The position numbers and the translations under genes are program-made. The notes beneath the pieces are model-generated. The model did not search any database, was not told the DNA's origin, and was given only the letters and a program-made list of their open reading frames with translations. Of a DNA stretch of 64,000 bases, positions 61,478 to 64,000 are shown one piece after another (the stretch's first letter is position 1; each line of letters starts with the position of its first letter). This stretch comes from DATBSL01 sp963729875 (GTDB lineage: Bacteria; Acidobacteriota; Vicinamibacteria; Fen-336). The DNA is taken from NCBI GenBank assembly GCA_963729875.1, contig CAVSPR010000009.1, positions 682,001-746,000 of the forward strand, read 5' to 3'.

Positions 61478-64000
61478 ATGCGAATCCTCTTCGTGGGTTT
61501 TCAGGACAGCATCCACGTCGCGCAGTGGATCAACCTTCTCCGCAACACCGGCTACGACATTCATCTGTACTGCTCGCACATCGGGCCCGTGAACGATGAG
61601 CTGTACGACATCACCGTCCACGCTCCGCGCCTGGTTCATTACGGGTGGGAGGACTCGGTATTGAGTGCCACGCGGCGGCTCGCGCAGGGTCTCGAGAGCC
61701 TGCGGCTCGGCCGGCTTGCCGCATCGGTGCGACGGCTGGAGCACTTCTGTCGATTCCGAGCCCTCGACTACCGGGCATTCGGCACCGATTTCAGTGGTTG
61801 CCGGAGCCGATCGGTCCGGGTCGTCTTCACTACCCCACCGATTCCCACGATTCTGGCGGCACTGCTCGAGCCCCTGGCACGGTGGATGGGGCGCCGCGCG
61901 GACGGCGCCCTTCCCGTGTATGGACCCCGACTCCTGAGGAAGGTCATCCGAAAGCTCAAGCCGGCCGTCATCCACTCCATGGAGTTCCAGCTCAACGGCT
62001 ACTTGACGATGGAGGCCCGGGAGCGTTGGCGGGGCGCCTTCCCCACGTGGATCGCGTCGAACTACGGGAGCGATCTCTACTACTTCGCCAAGCTCCCGGA
62101 GCACGAGGAGAGGACCCGGCGCCTCCTGTCCCAAGTCGACTACTACTCCTGCGAGTGCCACCGCGACCTGCACATCGCGAGGCAGCTGGGCCTTCGGGTG
62201 CCCGCCCTCGCCGTGCTGCCCAACTCGGGGGGAATCGACTTCGCCAAGATCAGGGCAGTCCCAAGAGAAGAGCCACCGTCAAAGCGTCGTGTAATCGCCG
62301 TAAAGGGCTACGAGAACTGGTCGGGCCGCGCCATCCTGGCACTCCAGGCCCTGGCGGCGTGTGAGGACCTGCTCTCGGAGTACACGATCGTCGTCTACAA
62401 GCCCGATGTGGCGTGTACGAAGTACGTCGAGTCTCTGGCCGGACGGGGGTCGCGGATCCAGATCCAGCCGTACACCTCCCACCGGAATCTGCTGGAGTTG
62501 TTTGGGCGGTCGCGGCTCTACATAGGTATCAGTCTATCGGACGGCATCAGCACCGCCATGCTCGAGGCCATGGCGATGGGGGCGTTTCCCATCCAGACCT
62601 GCACCTCATGCGCTGACGAGTGGCTCGAGAACGGCAAGTCGGGCTTCATTGTTCCCGCCGACGCCAACGCGATCGCAGATCGGATTCGCGAAGCGCTTCG
62701 CGACGACGGACTGATGGACTCGGCGGCGAACGAGAACTGGCGGATCTGCGCCGAGCGGGCGGACTCCCGAGTCGTCGGCGACCAGGTGGTCGCTCAGTAC
62801 GAAACGATCCGGAAAGGGGCGGCGCCACCCGCTCCCGCTCCGGAGCCGGCGAGCTTCCGTCAGAAGGCGGGGGCGTTCTCGCCCAAGGTGTCGATCATCA
62901 TCCCCGTCTACAACGGCAGCAACTACCTCCGTGACGCGATCGACAGTGCCTTGGCCCAGACCTACGAGGACTGCGAAGTCATCGTGGTGAACGATGGCTC
63001 GACCGACGGCGGACGGACTCACGCCATCGCGGCAAGCTACGGCGACCGGATCCGGTACTTTCAGAAGCCGAACGGAGGGGTCGCCACGGCTTTGAACCTG
63101 GGCATTGCCAGGATGCAGGGCAGCTACTTCTCCTGGCTCAGTCACGACGACGCCTATGCGCCGGACAAGATCGCCCGCCAGATCGGGTACCTGCGACACG
63201 AGCCGGACCCGGAGAACGTCGTCTTCTACACCGACTACGAGGTGATGAACGAACAGGGCAGGACCCTGTACGCCTGCAGGTGGGACCACCACGAGGTGTC
63301 CCGAAAGCCGATCTACAGCCTGCTTCGAGGGCTGGTTCACGGTTGCTCACTGCTGATTCCCAGATCGCTCTTCCTCCGCTTCAGGACCTTCGACGAGTCG
63401 CTACGGGCGACGCAGGACTACGACCTCTGGTTCGATCTGATCCGGGGTGTGCCCTTCAAGCACATACCGGAAGTTCTGGTGCGGTCACGCTGGCATCCCG
63501 AGCAGGACACGAAGACGCGAAGCAGGGAATACGTCGTGAACGAGTGCAACGCGCTCTGGACGCGCTTCCAGACGGAATTGAGCGATGCCGAGATCCGTTC
63601 CTGCGAGGAAACGAAGGGACGCTTCTTCTGGGAGCTGGCCCGCTTTCTCGAGACGACGCCGTACGACCAGGCGAGGGCGAGCGCCTACAGGAGCACCCTG
63701 GAGCACGCCGCAGACCTGAGCGTCTCCGTGATCATACCCTTCTGCAACCGGGTGGACCTCACCGAGCGGGCGATCGAGAGCGCGCGGAGCCAAAGCCACC
63801 GCAATCTGCAGATCATCGTCGTGGACGACGGTTCCACCGAGCCTGTGGGCCGGCTCCACGACATGGCTCGAAGGGACCACCGGATCGTGTACTTGCGGCA
63901 GGACAACGCCGGGGCGGGCGTTGCAAGGAATGCGGGCCTGAGGAGGGCCACGGGCGACTTCGTCGCTTTCCTCGACTCTGACGACTGGTGGGAACCGAAG
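61478..64000 (+). CDS. Three-module glycosyltransferase (GT4 + GT2 + GT2), cut by window edge
   Basis: 841 codons are open from an ATG at 61478 to the last base, so the gene continues beyond the window. Residues 1-445 form a GT-B (GT4-like) transferase: RILFVGFQDSIHVAQWINLL, GSDLYYFAK, LPNSGGIDFAKI, SDGISTAMLEAMAMGAFPIQ, LENGKSGFIVPADANAIADRI. Residues from about 469 are a GT-A (GT2) module: KVSIIIPVYNGSNYLRDAI, VIVVNDGSTDGGRTHAIA, WLSHDDAYAPDKIARQI. A second GT2 module begins near 748: VSVIIPFCNRVDLTERAI, IIVVDDGSTEPVGRLHDMA, AFLDSDDWWEPK. G+C is about 60 % (counted at 62521), below the core genes, hinting at transfer. Probably builds several linkages of one repeat unit. Confidence 0.9.
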   Translation, partial: MRILFVGFQDSIHVAQWINLLRNTGYDIHLYCSHIGPVNDELYDITVHAPRLVHYGWEDSVLSATRRLAQGLESLRLGRLAASVRRLEHFCRFRALDYRAFGTDFSGCRSRSVRVVFTTPPIPTILAALLEPLARWMGRRADGALPVYGPRLLRKVIRKLKPAVIHSMEFQLNGYLTMEARERWRGAFPTWIASNYGSDLYYFAKLPEHEERTRRLLSQVDYYSCECHRDLHIARQLGLRVPALAVLPNSGGIDFAKIRAVPREEPPSKRRVIAVKGYENWSGRAILALQALAACEDLLSEYTIVVYKPDVACTKYVESLAGRGSRIQIQPYTSHRNLLELFGRSRLYIGISLSDGISTAMLEAMAMGAFPIQTCTSCADEWLENGKSGFIVPADANAIADRIREALRDDGLMDSAANENWRICAERADSRVVGDQVVAQYETIRKGAAPPAPAPEPASFRQKAGAFSPKVSIIIPVYNGSNYLRDAIDSALAQTYEDCEVIVVNDGSTDGGRTHAIAASYGDRIRYFQKPNGGVATALNLGIARMQGSYFSWLSHDDAYAPDKIARQIGYLRHEPDPENVVFYTDYEVMNEQGRTLYACRWDHHEVSRKPIYSLLRGLVHGCSLLIPRSLFLRFRTFDESLRATQDYDLWFDLIRGVPFKHIPEVLVRSRWHPEQDTKTRSREYVVNECNALWTRFQTELSDAEIRSCEETKGRFFWELARFLETTPYDQARASAYRSTLEHAADLSVSVIIPFCNRVDLTERAIESARSQSHRNLQIIVVDDGSTEPVGRLHDMARRDHRIVYLRQDNAGAGVARNAGLRRATGDFVAFLDSDDWWEPK

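Overview
This is a GC-rich window (about 70-80 % G+C in most core genes) from a Gram-negative bacterium: it encodes outer-membrane-type barrels, lipoproteins, RseP, an O-antigen ligase-like protein and lipid-linked sugar transferases. The gene content (secreted GH78 rhamnosidase, Tat-exported Gfo/Idh oxidoreductase, c-di-AMP cyclase operon, repeat-rich surface proteins) resembles Acidobacteriota. That assignment is inference, because no 16S rRNA or marker alignment is available here. No IS element, prophage or CRISPR array is visible.

Layout. 1-5.5 kb (minus strand): a cut amidohydrolase, a frameshifted exported rhodanese, uvrA, and a two-gene unit with a phospholipase C-like effector and a small membrane protein. 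5.9-12.3 kb: a large secreted beta-helix/Calx-beta protein and three enzymes of normally cytoplasmic families that all carry export signals. 12.4-25.6 kb: housekeeping genes, namely a GMP-synthase ATPase-domain protein, dut, rlmN, a GT39-type glycosyltransferase, a CAT-anticodon tRNA, and the tightly coupled series tilS-hpt-ftsH-folP-cdaA-ybbR-glmM, followed by a barrel protein. 25.6-33.8 kb: GH78 rhamnosidase, two SDRs, pdxJ, a PP2C phosphatase, PilZ and GAF proteins, and a DapA-family aldolase. 34-38.7 kb: a long polymorphic-toxin-like locus with EF-hand-like, helical, LysM and pre-toxin modules, a C-terminal tip of lower GC, and a likely immunity gene overlapping its end. 38.7-48 kb: a lipid kinase and two glycosyltransferases (minus strand), then pyrE, truA, uppS, cdsA, a lipoprotein bracketed by a direct repeat of the cdsA 3' end, dxr and rseP. 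48-64 kb: exported proteins and a surface-polysaccharide locus running in both directions from a divergent promoter region at 57.6-57.8 kb, ending in a multi-domain glycosyltransferase cut by the window edge.

How the genes work together. uppS, cdsA, dxr and rseP cover undecaprenyl and phospholipid precursor supply and envelope stress. glmM supplies GlcN-1-P for UDP-GlcNAc, and CdaA/YbbR/GlmM form a known c-di-AMP regulatory group. The polysaccharide locus combines a CapD/WbpM-like dehydratase, a WecA-like initiating transferase, epimerases, an RmlC-like cupin, an RmlD-like reductase, a WecB-like 2-epimerase and several glycosyltransferases.

Two cautions. At least six loci, including guaA-like and tilS, are broken by apparent single-base indels, several of them in G runs, which suggests residual sequencing or assembly errors more than real decay. 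Many genes have a -10-like hexamer only 6-12 nt before the start codon, which suggests widespread leaderless or very short-leader transcripts.
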